In this document: piece after piece, positions 35,410 through 44,637 of the stretch
Layout: every line of letters begins with the position of its first letter
How positions within the stretch are numbered: position 1 is the stretch's first letter
From: Bacteroidia bacterium
GTDB taxonomy: Bacteria; Bacteroidota; Bacteroidia; UBA4408
Assembly (NCBI GenBank): GCA_020845635.1
Contig: JADLFI010000037.1
Location: 62,001-126,000, forward strand
DNA: 64,000 nt
Reading direction: 5' to 3'
Notes under the pieces: generated by a model
The model's database searches: none
Seen by the model: the letters and a program-made list of their open reading frames with translations, nothing else
Told to the model about the DNA's origin: nothing
Position numbers and translations under genes: made by a program

Positions 35410-36753
35410 ATGAATATTACACAAGAAAAAGTAAACAATCTTAACTCGGTATTAAAAATAAAATTAGGTCCGGCCGATTACCAACAAAAAGTAGATAGTC
35501 AATTAAAAGAAATTCAACGTAAAGCAAGTATGCCGGGCTTTAGGCCAGGGAAAGTTCCGGTTGGGTTAGTGAAAAAAATGTACGGAAAATCTGTTTTAGC
35601 CGATGAAATAAATAAATTATTAAATCATTCGGTAAATGAATATATCAATACCAACAAAATTGAAATTATTGGTCAGCCTATACCGGTTAGCTCAGAAAAC
35701 GATAGTATTGACTGGGATAACTTAAAAGATGTTGAATTTTCGTATGAGTTAGGGCATGCTCCTGAATTTAGTATCAATATTGATAACGAACCTTTTGAGT
35801 ATAAAATGATAAAGGTAGATGATACTATGGTGGATAAGGAAATTGAAGAAATGCAACGCAGATACGGCAAAGTAAGTAATCCGGAAAAAGTCGAAGCCGA
35901 GGATATTGTATTTGGTGAATTTGCCGAGCTTGACCAAGAAGAAAATGTGCTTTCTGATGGTATTAAAAAAAGTTCTTCTGTGGCAATTAACACTATTAAA
36001 AATGCCGATTTGGCAAAACGTTTTGAAGGTCTGAAAAAAGAAGACACTATAATACTCGACCCTCATGATATTACAGGGAATTTAGCTGACCTTGGCGCCA
36101 TGCTTGGAATTACCAAACCACAGGCTGAATCACTAAGCAGTAAATTCAGGTTTACCATAAACAATATTAGTCGTGTTGAACTTGCTGAACTTAATCAGGA
36201 GTTTTACCATAAGATATATGGCGACTCGGTTAATTCTATTGAAGAATTTAGAGCCAAAATAAAAAGCGAACTAAACTCTATGTTTAATGCAGAGAGTGAT
36301 AAGTTTTTTATGAGTGATGTTATAAAAGGTTTGGTGAAGAAGTACGACTTACAATTGCCCGAAGAGTTTTTAAAAAGATGGTTATTATTAACTAATGATA
36401 AAAAACAAAATACCGAGCAAATAGAAAAAGAGTTTCCAATATTTGCCGAACGACTAAAAACCCAATTGGTAATAAACAAAGTATTAAAACAAAACAATAT
36501 TGTTGTAGCTGAAGATGAAATTAGGAATTATGTAAAAGATTTAATTAAAAAACAATATGCTATGTACAACGGAGGAATTGAAATGGAAGAGGAAGACTTG
36601 AGTAGTACCACTAATCGTATATTATCGGACGAAAAAGAATATAATCGTATTGTTGAAAAATTATACGATAATCGTTTATTAGAGTTTTTTAAATCTAAAT
36701 TAAAACTTAACTTTACCGAAGTTCCTTTTGAAGAATTTTATCATAGACACTAA
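35410..36753 (+). CDS. tig: Trigger factor
   Basis: A 447-residue ribosome-associated chaperone. The ribosome-binding tail signature appears as MPGFRPGKVPVGLVKKMYGK (about residues 38-57). The middle PPIase-like domain is weakly conserved, as usual in Bacteroidota, and the helical C-terminal chaperone domain runs from about residue 260 (FYHKIYGDSVNSIEEFRAKI) to the end. The gene leads the tig-clpP-clpX group on the same strand, a conserved bacterial order. Confidence 0.93.
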   Translation: MNITQEKVNNLNSVLKIKLGPADYQQKVDSQLKEIQRKASMPGFRPGKVPVGLVKKMYGKSVLADEINKLLNHSVNEYINTNKIEIIGQPIPVSSENDSIDWDNLKDVEFSYELGHAPEFSINIDNEPFEYKMIKVDDTMVDKEIEEMQRRYGKVSNPEKVEAEDIVFGEFAELDQEENVLSDGIKKSSSVAINTIKNADLAKRFEGLKKEDTIILDPHDITGNLADLGAMLGITKPQAESLSSKFRFTINNISRVELAELNQEFYHKIYGDSVNSIEEFRAKIKSELNSMFNAESDKFFMSDVIKGLVKKYDLQLPEEFLKRWLLLTNDKKQNTEQIEKEFPIFAERLKTQLVINKVLKQNNIVVAEDEIRNYVKDLIKKQYAMYNGGIEMEEEDLSSTTNRILSDEKEYNRIVEKLYDNRLLEFFKSKLKLNFTEVPFEEFYHRH

Positions 36754-36783
36754 AATTATTAATAACTAAAAACCAATAATAAT

Positions 36784-37467
36784 ATGTCGTCATTAGCTAA
36801 TGAGTTTAAAAAATTTGCTGTAAAAGACCGTGGAATAAGTAGTGCAACACTACATAATTACACCTCTATTTACAATGATTATATATCACCTACCATTATT
36901 GAAGAAAGACAAATGAATGTTGCCTCAATGGATGTATTTTCTCGTTTGATGATGGATAGAATAATATTTTTAGGAGTAGGGATTAACGATTATGTGGCTA
37001 ATATTATTCAAGCACAGTTACTTTTTTTAGAGTCGGTTGACTCAAAAAAAGACATTCAGATCTATCTTAACTCTCCGGGAGGCTCTGTATATGCAGGGTT
37101 AGGAATATATGATACCATGCAATATATTAATTGTGATGTATCAACTATATGTACAGGAATGGCAGCTTCTATGGGGGCTGTACTATTGTGTGCAGGTGCA
37201 GCCGGAAAACGTACTGCTTTAAAACACTCAAGAGTAATGATTCATCAACCTATGGGTGGTGCACAAGGACAAGCTTCTGATATTGAAATTACAGCTCGTG
37301 AAATACAAAAACTAAAAAAAGAGTTATACGATATCATTGCTTTTCATAGCGGTAAAGATTACGAAACTGTTTGGAAAGATAGTGATCGTGACTATTGGAT
37401 GACCTCAGAAGAAGCAAAAGCTTATGGAATGATTGACGAGGTTTTAATACGCAATGTAAGCAAATAA
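36784..37467 (+). CDS. clpP: ATP-dependent Clp protease proteolytic subunit
   Basis: A 227-residue serine peptidase that forms the tetradecameric Clp chamber. The triad is S129 in GMAASMGAVLL, H154 in SRVMIHQP and D203 in DSDRDYWM. An N-terminal segment of about 30 residues before the usual start (ERQMNVASMDVFSRLMMDRI) probably includes a propeptide. It follows tig by 30 bases and precedes its unfoldase partner clpX. Confidence 0.96.
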   Translation: MSSLANEFKKFAVKDRGISSATLHNYTSIYNDYISPTIIEERQMNVASMDVFSRLMMDRIIFLGVGINDYVANIIQAQLLFLESVDSKKDIQIYLNSPGGSVYAGLGIYDTMQYINCDVSTICTGMAASMGAVLLCAGAAGKRTALKHSRVMIHQPMGGAQGQASDIEITAREIQKLKKELYDIIAFHSGKDYETVWKDSDRDYWMTSEEAKAYGMIDEVLIRNVSK

Positions 37468-37579
37468 ACCTTGCTTAGGTTTCCAAAGGCCACTTTTAAG
37501 CACTTATAATTTATTTCATAGTATTACAAACAAATCATTTCCTTATCCGTATTATGATTAACGGATAACGTATTTTGAC

Positions 37580-38809
37580 ATGGAAAAAACACCAACCAAA
37601 TGCTCTTTTTGTGGGAGAGACAAAAAAGATGTTTCGATATTAATTGCAGGCATTCATGGTCATATATGCAACTTTTGTATTGAACAAGCCCACGGTATTA
37701 TCAGTGAAGAAACAAGCGAAAGAAGAGCTAAGGATTCAAAAAAAATAAATTTATTGAAGCCTTCAGAAATAAAGGCTCATTTAGATGAGCATGTTATTGG
37801 TCAGGAGGCTGCAAAAAAAGTATTGAGCGTAGCCGTATATAATCACTTTAAACGAATTACCCAGTCGCAACCCGAAGATGACGATGTAGAAATAGAAAAA
37901 TCAAACATTGTTATGGTTGGTGAAACCGGTACCGGTAAAACATTGCTGGCCCGCAGTATTGCAAAAATACTTAATGTCCCGTTTTGTATTGCCGATGCCA
38001 CCGTGCTTACCGAGGCAGGCTATGTGGGCGAAGATGTAGAAAGTATTTTAACCCGATTATTGCAAAGTGCAGATTATAATGTACAAGCCGCAGAAAGAGG
38101 TATTGTTTTTATTGATGAGGTAGATAAAATTGCGCGTAAGAGCGATAATCCTTCTATTACCCGTGATGTTAGCGGGGAAGGCGTTCAGCAAGCATTATTA
38201 AAGTTGTTGGAAGGAGCTCAAGTTAATGTTCCTCCGCAAGGTGGGCGTAAGCATCCTGAACAAAAAATGATATCGGTTAACACAAAAAATATATTGTTTA
38301 TTTGTGGTGGAGCCTTTGATGGAATTGATAAAAAAATTGCCAGACGCCTTCAAACTCAAATAATCGGATACAATGTTTCCAACAACAAAGAAGAAATAGA
38401 TAAGGATAATTATTTGCAATATGTATCACCTCTAGATTTGAGAACCTTCGGCCTAATTCCTGAGTTAATTGGGCGATTGCCGGTAGTGGTTCATCTTGAT
38501 CCCTTAGATAGAAATGCGCTTCGTAGAATACTTACGGAACCGAAAAATGCCATCATTAAGCAATATATTAAATTGTTTGAGATGGATAATATTAAGTTAA
38601 GTTTTGATAAAGCTGCTCTTGATTTAATTACTGACAAGGCCATTGAATTTAAATTAGGAGCACGTGGGTTGCGCTCTATTTGCGAAACTATTATGACTGA
38701 TGCCATGTTTGAAATTCCGGGGACTAACGAGAAAGAATTAAAAATTACCAGTCGTTATGTTAGCGACAAACTTAAAAAAAGTAACTTTAATAAACTTCGA
38801 GTAGCTTAA
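37580..38809 (+). CDS. clpX: ATP-dependent Clp protease ATP-binding subunit ClpX
   Basis: A 409-residue AAA+ unfoldase that feeds substrates to ClpP. The N-terminal zinc domain has [11 protein letters not shown] and ICNFC. Walker A is [12 protein letters not shown], Walker [11 protein letters not shown], and the substrate pore loop is GYVGEDVES; the ClpP-binding IGF-type loop appears as [13 protein letters not shown] near residue 290. Length is as in the family. A 112-base gap separates it from clpP. Confidence 0.96.
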   Translation: MEKTPTKCSFCGRDKKDVSILIAGIHGHICNFCIEQAHGIISEETSERRAKDSKKINLLKPSEIKAHLDEHVIGQEAAKKVLSVAVYNHFKRITQSQPEDDDVEIEKSNIVMVGETGTGKTLLARSIAKILNVPFCIADATVLTEAGYVGEDVESILTRLLQSADYNVQAAERGIVFIDEVDKIARKSDNPSITRDVSGEGVQQALLKLLEGAQVNVPPQGGRKHPEQKMISVNTKNILFICGGAFDGIDKKIARRLQTQIIGYNVSNNKEEIDKDNYLQYVSPLDLRTFGLIPELIGRLPVVVHLDPLDRNALRRILTEPKNAIIKQYIKLFEMDNIKLSFDKAALDLITDKAIEFKLGARGLRSICETIMTDAMFEIPGTNEKELKITSRYVSDKLKKSNFNKLRVA

Positions 38810-38824
38810 CCTGAGCGATTTAAA

Positions 38825-39970
38825 TTACCGGTTAATAACCTTTGTGGTAATGGTTTCTGTATTGCTTATTACTGTAATAAAGTACAACCCTATATTGGGT
38901 AATTGATATTGGTATTGGTTGGAATATAATTCAATGGTATGAATTACCCGCCCTAAGGCATCTTTTATAACCACAGATTTTAAATTATTATCATCAAACA
39001 ACATGTTTACTGCCCCATTTGAAGGGTTAGGGTAAACAGAGAACTTGAAACTTTTTTCCTTAGCTTTGGCTTCTGTTACTATATTATTTAGATGATATTT
39101 TCTAAAAAATCGCCATATTTCAGTGCTGGCACTAAAATCCATATTGGTAACATTTATATTTACAGGTGCTCCGGGCCATGAATGACCTCCATCAATAATC
39201 TTATAGAACTCAACCTCTGTACCATTGTTGCCATTCATATAAACGTAATGCTCAGCAGTACATAAATCGGTAAGTACAGTGTTAGGTACCTGGTTATAAA
39301 TTGGCAGCGTATCGCAATTATTAAATTGCACCCAATAGTTTACCAACGACTCGATTGGTTCAAATAAAATATTTCCATTATAAGGCACTGTTCCATCAGC
39401 AGTACCGTGTATTTGCATAACCGGCATTGGGTGCTGGCAATTACAAGCAGCAATATGTGAAGGTAACATTGAACCCGTAACCGATGCAATAGCAGCTATT
39501 CTTTGGCTTAGCTGACAGGCTAATTCATAACTCATAAAACCACCATTGCTCATTCCGGTACTATACACCGAGTTAGTGTCAATATTATAAGTTGCTATTA
39601 ACGTATCCAATAGTTCAGAAATAAATGCTACATCATTAACTGTACCATTATCAAAAGTGTTCCATGAGCTATTCCCGAAATTATCCGTTGATCCATTTGG
39701 GTGAACAATTAAAAATCCTGCAGTATCGGCTATAGGTCTAAAGTCTCCATACACTTCTTGCTCCAAATAATTTGAATTGTATCCATGAAAGTTAAAAATT
39801 AAAGGATAAGAAATTGTACTATCATAAGATGCCGGAATGTAAATACTATAATCTCTACTAAGTCCGTCAGTAGTAATTATTTGACTAAAGATAGTGTTTT
39901 GGGCATAAGTTAAATTAGCTCCAAAAATTACACTAACTAACACTAAAGCAAACAGTTTTATAGGTTTCAT
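38825..39970 (-). CDS. Secreted PHB depolymerase/feruloyl esterase-like hydrolase with T9SS sorting domain
   Basis: A 381-residue alpha/beta hydrolase. A signal peptide ends at TYAQ (residue 24). The nucleophile elbow is GMSNG with S141, preceded by the oxyanion HG motif NFHGYNSN; the catalytic His is in IDGGHSWPGAP. This places it among the LpqC/poly-3-hydroxybutyrate depolymerase-like esterases. The final 75 residues are a T9SS type A sorting domain (FSVYPNPSNGAVNMLFDD ... TTKVINR), so it is exported. The natural ester substrate is not known. Confidence 0.87.
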   Translation of the reverse strand: MKPIKLFALVLVSVIFGANLTYAQNTIFSQIITTDGLSRDYSIYIPASYDSTISYPLIFNFHGYNSNYLEQEVYGDFRPIADTAGFLIVHPNGSTDNFGNSSWNTFDNGTVNDVAFISELLDTLIATYNIDTNSVYSTGMSNGGFMSYELACQLSQRIAAIASVTGSMLPSHIAACNCQHPMPVMQIHGTADGTVPYNGNILFEPIESLVNYWVQFNNCDTLPIYNQVPNTVLTDLCTAEHYVYMNGNNGTEVEFYKIIDGGHSWPGAPVNINVTNMDFSASTEIWRFFRKYHLNNIVTEAKAKEKSFKFSVYPNPSNGAVNMLFDDNNLKSVVIKDALGRVIHTIELYSNQYQYQLPNIGLYFITVISNTETITTKVINR

Positions 39971-40069
39971 TTATATTGAAAATAAAAAGTTTATCATATA
40001 AAATTCTTCTTGGTATTTTATTGACCCTTTCTATTAAAGAAAAAAAACAGATACTTCGCCTAAAAATGA

Positions 40070-40690
40070 TTATTCATTTTTATTCCGATTATTCAGTTCA
40101 TCTCTAATATGTGAAGCTTTCTCATAATCTTCATTATCTATGGCTTCTTGAAGCATTTTTTTCAGCTCTTCCTCATTTATATCGGCAAGATTTGAGCCTT
40201 TGTCCGATAGTGCTTTTCTTTTAGTTTTAGTTTCAGTGCCTTGAGACTCATCTTCACCTCCTTTAAGTTTATTGCTTTTTTCGTCAAGCACTACACCGTA
40301 GGTTGACAGTATTGACTCATAGGTGTAAATAGGACAATTGAAGCGTAAAGCTAAGGCAATGGCGTCAGAAGTGCGTGCATCAATTTCTGCTGTTTGTTGA
40401 ATATTGTTGGCAACAAGCTTCGAATAAAATACCCCTTCCACAATTTTATAAATTATTACTTCGGTTATGACAATATCAAAACCTTCGGCAAAAGCTTTTA
40501 GTAAATCATGGGTTAATGGTCTGCTCGGAATCATTTTTTCCAATTCAATGGCAATAGCTTGAGCTTCGTAGGCTCCAATAATTATAGGTAATCTTCTGTT
40601 ACCATCGGTTTCGGCTAATACCAAAGCGTAAGCTCCACTTTGCGTTTGGCTGTATGATAAGGCTAATATTTCTAATTTAATTTTTTTCAC
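40070..40690 (-). CDS. Bifunctional nuclease-domain protein with C-terminal UVR motif
   Basis: A 206-residue cytoplasmic protein. Residues 1-130 form the DUF151/bifunctional nuclease domain (LSYSQTQSGAYALVLAETDG, RRLPIIIGAYEAQAIAIEL, DARTSDAIALALRF). A charged linker leads to a UVR motif at about 175-200 (LQEAIDNEDYEKASHIRDEL), the UvrB/C interaction type. The fusion of the two is regular in Bacteroidota. The start is a GTG; it gives the expected N-terminus MKKIKLEILALS. The nuclease activity of the family is not well proven. Confidence 0.85.
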   Translation of the reverse strand: MKKIKLEILALSYSQTQSGAYALVLAETDGNRRLPIIIGAYEAQAIAIELEKMIPSRPLTHDLLKAFAEGFDIVITEVIIYKIVEGVFYSKLVANNIQQTAEIDARTSDAIALALRFNCPIYTYESILSTYGVVLDEKSNKLKGGEDESQGTETKTKRKALSDKGSNLADINEEELKKMLQEAIDNEDYEKASHIRDELNNRNKNE

Positions 40691-40711
40691 AAACCTAAGT
40701 TATATAAAAAC

Positions 40712-40746
40712 ATTTATCCGACATATCAATGTATAGTCGGATAAAT
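40712..40746 (-). terminator. Intrinsic terminator after etfA
   Basis: Perfect 11-bp inverted repeat arms (ATTTATCCGAC and GTCGGATAAAT) around a 13-base loop, followed on the minus strand by GTTTTTATATAA. It starts 13 bases after the etfA stop, so the etfBA transcript should end here, before the nuclease gene. Confidence 0.75.
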
Positions 40747-40759
40747 TTACTGAATTTTA

Positions 40760-41734
40760 TTAATTCTGAGAAGCTTTGAATTTTTTTACAGCCTCTATTA
40801 ATTTAGGTACAATCTCAAAGGCATCACCTACAATTCCATAGTCGGCAGATTTAAAGAATGGAGCTTCCGGGTCTTTGTTAATAACAACAATTGTTTTGCT
40901 TCCGTTAACACCGGCTAAATGTTGAATTGCCCCTGAAATACCTACTGCAATATATAAGTTAGGTCGTATGGCCAAGCCTGTTTGTCCTACATGCTCGTGG
41001 TGTGGACGCCATCCCAAATCAGAAACAGGACGAGAACATGCTGTTGCAGCACCTAAAGCTTTAGCTAAATCTTCTATCATTCCCCAATTTTCGGGGCCTT
41101 TTAAACCACGACCTGCCGAAACAACAAGTTCAGCCTCGGGAAGTGATAACTCATTGCTTTCGCGTTTTACTTCTTTTACTTTTATTCGTGAGTTCAATAA
41201 ATCGGCCGGTATATCAAAACTTGTTGAAGCCACAGGGCTTCCGCTGGTTTGCACCTGAAAGGTGTTGGGTAATAAACTAATTACTTTTTTTGAGCTGAAA
41301 ATTTGGTAATTGGCTGTAGCTTTTCCTGAAAATACATTTTTGGAAACACTAAACTGTCCATCAGTTGTAGGGTAATCAATAGCGCCCGGTACAAATCCTG
41401 CTTTCATTCGCGCTGCTAAACGAGGAGCTACGGCTTTTGCTGTATAGTCATGAGAAAAAATAACTATTTGGGCATTTTCTGCCTCAGCTGCAAAATTCAA
41501 AACGCGCGCCATTACTTGCGAGTCGCTAGTGTTGATATTGCTGTTTGAAACACTCAACACTTTATTTGCTCCGGCTTTACCTAAGTCATCTAAATTAACA
41601 TCGCCCGGATTAATAATGATAGCTGTTGTAGAACTTCCGGTTGCCGAAGCTATATGTGCAGCATAATTGACAGCTTCTAAAGATACTTTTTTAATTTTTC
41701 CTTTTGAGATTTCGGTATATACTAATATTGACAT
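40760..41734 (-). CDS. etfA: Electron transfer flavoprotein subunit alpha
   Basis: A 324-residue FAD-binding subunit. The C-terminal FAD domain shows the family signature in order: SAGRGLKGPENWGMIEDLA, SRPVSDLGWRPHHEHVGQTG and AVGISGAIQHLAGVN. It would carry electrons from acyl-CoA dehydrogenases to the quinone pool via ETF dehydrogenase. It follows etfB by 25 bases and is followed by a strong terminator. Confidence 0.95.
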   Translation of the reverse strand: MSILVYTEISKGKIKKVSLEAVNYAAHIASATGSSTTAIIINPGDVNLDDLGKAGANKVLSVSNSNINTSDSQVMARVLNFAAEAENAQIVIFSHDYTAKAVAPRLAARMKAGFVPGAIDYPTTDGQFSVSKNVFSGKATANYQIFSSKKVISLLPNTFQVQTSGSPVASTSFDIPADLLNSRIKVKEVKRESNELSLPEAELVVSAGRGLKGPENWGMIEDLAKALGAATACSRPVSDLGWRPHHEHVGQTGLAIRPNLYIAVGISGAIQHLAGVNGSKTIVVINKDPEAPFFKSADYGIVGDAFEIVPKLIEAVKKFKASQN

Positions 41735-41759
41735 TTCTTGATAGTTTAAAAATTAATTA

Positions 41760-42503
41760 CTAAATTACTTTTGCTTCGTTATGCAACAAATCAATTAAAC
41801 CGGCTGCATTTTCAGCATCAATCATTTTACAAGTTGTTCTACCCTGTGATAAGGCATAGCTTGATACTCCCGTAAGTTTTTCGGCAGCTATTGCCGGAAT
41901 AACTTTTAATTCTTTAGTACGAGCGGCCATAATTCCACGCATGTTAGGAATACGTGCTTCGGCCATTCCTTTATTTGCACTAATTACAAAAGGAAACGAA
42001 CATTCAACTACTTCAGTTCCTCCGTCAATATCACACTCGGCAGTTGCTGTAGTATCATTTACATCTAACTTGGTTGCCATTGATATATAAGGCATATCAA
42101 GCATCTCAGAAATCATACCACCAATAGCTGAGCCATTAAAGTTAATGGTTTCTTTTCCGGTAAAAATAATATCAAAAGCATTTTCTTTAGCATAAGCTGC
42201 TATTTGTTCTGCAACAAAATAAGCATCGGTAGGTTCTGCATCAATACGAACTCCGTTATCGGCACCTATAGCAAAGGCTTTACGTATAATGGCATCCATG
42301 TCTGCCCCACCCACAGTAATTAATGTAATTGAACCTTTTTTTAACTGTTCTGTCAATTCAATGGCACGAACTAAAGCGTACCATTCATCATAAGGATTAA
42401 CAATATACTGTACATTGTTTTCATCAAATGAAGTGTTATTATCTTTAAAAGCAATCTTGGCTGTAGTATCAGGCGCTTTGCTTATACAAACTAATATTTT
42501 CAT
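41760..42503 (-). CDS. etfB: Electron transfer flavoprotein subunit beta
   Basis: A 247-residue partner of EtfA. The N-terminus is MKILVCISKAPDTTAKIAF, with VNPYDEWYALVRAIEL and FTGKETINFNGSAIGGMISE of the nucleotide-binding fold and a C-terminal arm that embraces the alpha subunit. It is the first gene of the etfBA pair, with its own -33/-7 promoter in the region shared with the divergent korAB genes. Confidence 0.95.
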   Translation of the reverse strand: MKILVCISKAPDTTAKIAFKDNNTSFDENNVQYIVNPYDEWYALVRAIELTEQLKKGSITLITVGGADMDAIIRKAFAIGADNGVRIDAEPTDAYFVAEQIAAYAKENAFDIIFTGKETINFNGSAIGGMISEMLDMPYISMATKLDVNDTTATAECDIDGGTEVVECSFPFVISANKGMAEARIPNMRGIMAARTKELKVIPAIAAEKLTGVSSYALSQGRTTCKMIDAENAAGLIDLLHNEAKVI

Positions 42504-42533
42504 AGGTTTTATTTAGGTTAGTTTAAATTCGTG

Positions 42534-42565
42534 CAAATTTACTAAAATCAATATATAAAGCCAAA
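42534..42565 (-). promoter_or_regulatory. Bacteroidota-type promoter for etfBA
   Basis: On the minus strand, -33 TTTG (42565-42562) and -7 TAAATTTG (42541-42534) are separated by 20 bp. The box ends 30 bases before the etfB ATG. Confidence 0.65.
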
Positions 42566-42714
42566 CCTAATTTAAAGACTTTGGTCATATTTTTAAATCT
42601 GTTTAAACTTTATATAAAACTCAATGTATTTTTTGTATATTAAGAACGAAAAAAGTCAATATTTAGGCTAAAATTCTTATGCTTTTATAACAAATCATAA
42701 GTGTATAAATTTAG

Positions 42715-42722
42715 TACCTTTG
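42715..42722 (+). promoter_or_regulatory. Candidate -7 box for korAB
   Basis: TACCTTTG matches TAnnTTTG and ends 27 bases before the korA ATG at 42750. It overlaps a TTG at 42720 that would otherwise extend the frame, which supports the ATG as the start. Confidence 0.5.
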
Positions 42723-42749
42723 CACCTGTATAAACAATATATATTTTAT

Positions 42750-44624
42750 ATGAGTAAATTAACTGAAATAAAAGATGATGTTACCATTATGTTTGCCGGT
42801 GACTCAGGAGATGGGATTCAGTTAGCAGGCACTCAATTTACCGATACAGCCGCTTTATTTGGTAATGATATAAGTACTTTCCCAAATTTTCCGGCCGAAA
42901 TTCGTGCCCCACAAGGTACTTTAGCCGGAGTTTCGGGTTTTCAGCTTCATTTTGGCAGTGTTAAAATAAATACCCCTGGCGATAAATTAGATGTATTGGT
43001 GGTTATGAATGCCGCAGCATTAAAAGCTAATTTAAAGAATCTAAAAAAAGGAGGAACCATTATAGCTAATATTGATGGGTTTGACCGTAAAAATTTAAAA
43101 TTAGCTCAATATGACGATAACCAAAATCCACTTGAGGACAACTCTTTAAATAATTATAAGTTATATACCATTGATGTAACAAAACAAACCAAGGCATCAT
43201 TATCAGAAAGCGGTTTAGGAACTAAAGATGCAGAACGTTCAAAAAACATGTTTTTGTTGGGATTCATATACTGGATGTACAACCGAAAAATGGATTCCAC
43301 TATTAAATTTATTGAAGATAAATTTAAGCATAATCAACAACTAATTGATGCCAATATAAAAGTATTAAAAGCCGGTTATAATTTTGGTGAAACAAGTGAA
43401 GTGTTTAGTAACAGGTACGAAGTTAAGGCTGCACCTATGCCTAAAGGCACTTATCGCGGTATTACCGGAAATCAGGCTACTGCTTTGGGTTTAATAGCAG
43501 CAGCCGAGAAATCGGGTTTAAAGCTATTTTACGGAACTTATCCTATAACTCCTGCTTCTGATATTTTGCATGAGCTGAGTAAACATAAAAACTTTGGAGT
43601 TAAAACATTTCAGGCCGAAGATGAAATTGCCGCTATTTGCGCCTCAATAGGCGCTTCATTTGGTGGTGCTTTAGCGGTAACAGGCTCATCAGGGCCTGGT
43701 ATAGCTCTAAAAACTGAAGCCATAGGTTTAGCTTTAATGCTTGAGTTACCATTAGTAATAGTTAATGTTCAGCGCGGTGGGCCAAGTACGGGCTTACCTA
43801 CAAAAACAGAGCAGGCCGATTTACTTCAAGCTGTATATGGTCGCAATGGGGAGGCTCCGGTACCGGTTATTGCTGCATGCAGTCCGAGCAATTGTTTTGA
43901 TATGGTTTTTGAGGCGTGCCGTATTGCTGTTGAATATATGACCCCGGTAATGTTACTTACCGATGGTTATATTGCGAATGGTGCTGAACCATGGAAATTT
44001 CCTTCCAGTACAGAGCTCCCCGAGATTAAAGTTGAATTTGCACAAAGCAGTAATACAATAGAAAACTTTATGCCTTATGCTCGCAACGAAAAATTGGCAC
44101 GTCCGTGGGCTATCCCCGGAACTAAAGGTCTTGAGCACCGTATAGGAGGATTAGAAAAGGAAGATATTACCGGAAACATTTCATATGACCCGAATAATCA
44201 TGAGAAAATGGTTAAACTGAGGGCTGCAAAGGTTGAAGGGATAAGCCACAGAATACCTGAGCAAACTTATGAAAATGGTCAAAAAAATGCTGATGTGCTG
44301 CTTGTAGGATGGGGCGGTACATACGGTGTAATAAAAAGTGCCGTAGCCGAACTTATTGCCGAAGGGTTTTCAGTTGCCCATATACATGTTAAGTATTTAA
44401 ACCCTTTTCCTTCAAATTTAGGAAGTATCTTAAAACAACATAAAAACATTTTGGTGCCCGAATTAAATAACGGACAATTAGTAAAAATTATCCGTGATAA
44501 ATATTTAGTTCCTGCTCAAGGAATAAATAAAATTCAAGGATTACCATTTCACGCCTCAGATATTAAAGAGGCAGTTTATACTTTATTAAATCAAAAATCA
44601 ATACTAGCCGGTAACCCGGCTTAA
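42750..44624 (+). CDS. korA: 2-oxoglutarate/2-oxoacid:ferredoxin oxidoreductase, alpha subunit (gamma-alpha fusion)
   Basis: A 624-residue subunit when started at the ATG (MSKLTEIKDDVTIMFAGDSG). The N-terminal 200 residues form the gamma-type domain (FAGDSGDGIQLAGTQFTDTA, FPNFPAEIRAPQGT), followed by the alpha-type pyrimidine-binding domain (YPITPASDILHELSKHKNFG, QAEDEIAAICASIGASFGG, TGSSGPGIALKTEAIGLALM) and a C-terminal transketolase-like domain. It is paired with korB and catalyses ferredoxin-linked oxidation of a 2-oxoacid, probably 2-oxoglutarate. A TTG 30 bases upstream is disfavoured. Confidence 0.92.
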   Translation: MSKLTEIKDDVTIMFAGDSGDGIQLAGTQFTDTAALFGNDISTFPNFPAEIRAPQGTLAGVSGFQLHFGSVKINTPGDKLDVLVVMNAAALKANLKNLKKGGTIIANIDGFDRKNLKLAQYDDNQNPLEDNSLNNYKLYTIDVTKQTKASLSESGLGTKDAERSKNMFLLGFIYWMYNRKMDSTIKFIEDKFKHNQQLIDANIKVLKAGYNFGETSEVFSNRYEVKAAPMPKGTYRGITGNQATALGLIAAAEKSGLKLFYGTYPITPASDILHELSKHKNFGVKTFQAEDEIAAICASIGASFGGALAVTGSSGPGIALKTEAIGLALMLELPLVIVNVQRGGPSTGLPTKTEQADLLQAVYGRNGEAPVPVIAACSPSNCFDMVFEACRIAVEYMTPVMLLTDGYIANGAEPWKFPSSTELPEIKVEFAQSSNTIENFMPYARNEKLARPWAIPGTKGLEHRIGGLEKEDITGNISYDPNNHEKMVKLRAAKVEGISHRIPEQTYENGQKNADVLLVGWGGTYGVIKSAVAELIAEGFSVAHIHVKYLNPFPSNLGSILKQHKNILVPELNNGQLVKIIRDKYLVPAQGINKIQGLPFHASDIKEAVYTLLNQKSILAGNPA

Positions 44625-44637
44625 TATTAAGCTAAAG

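Noticed and set aside
40690-40697. TAGGTTTG on the minus strand as a -7 box for the bifunctional nuclease gene
   Set aside because: It abuts the GTG start, so transcription would begin inside the coding region.
42720-42749. TTG start adding 10 residues to korA
   Set aside because: It overlaps the -7 box TACCTTTG, and the ATG at 42750 is the natural start.
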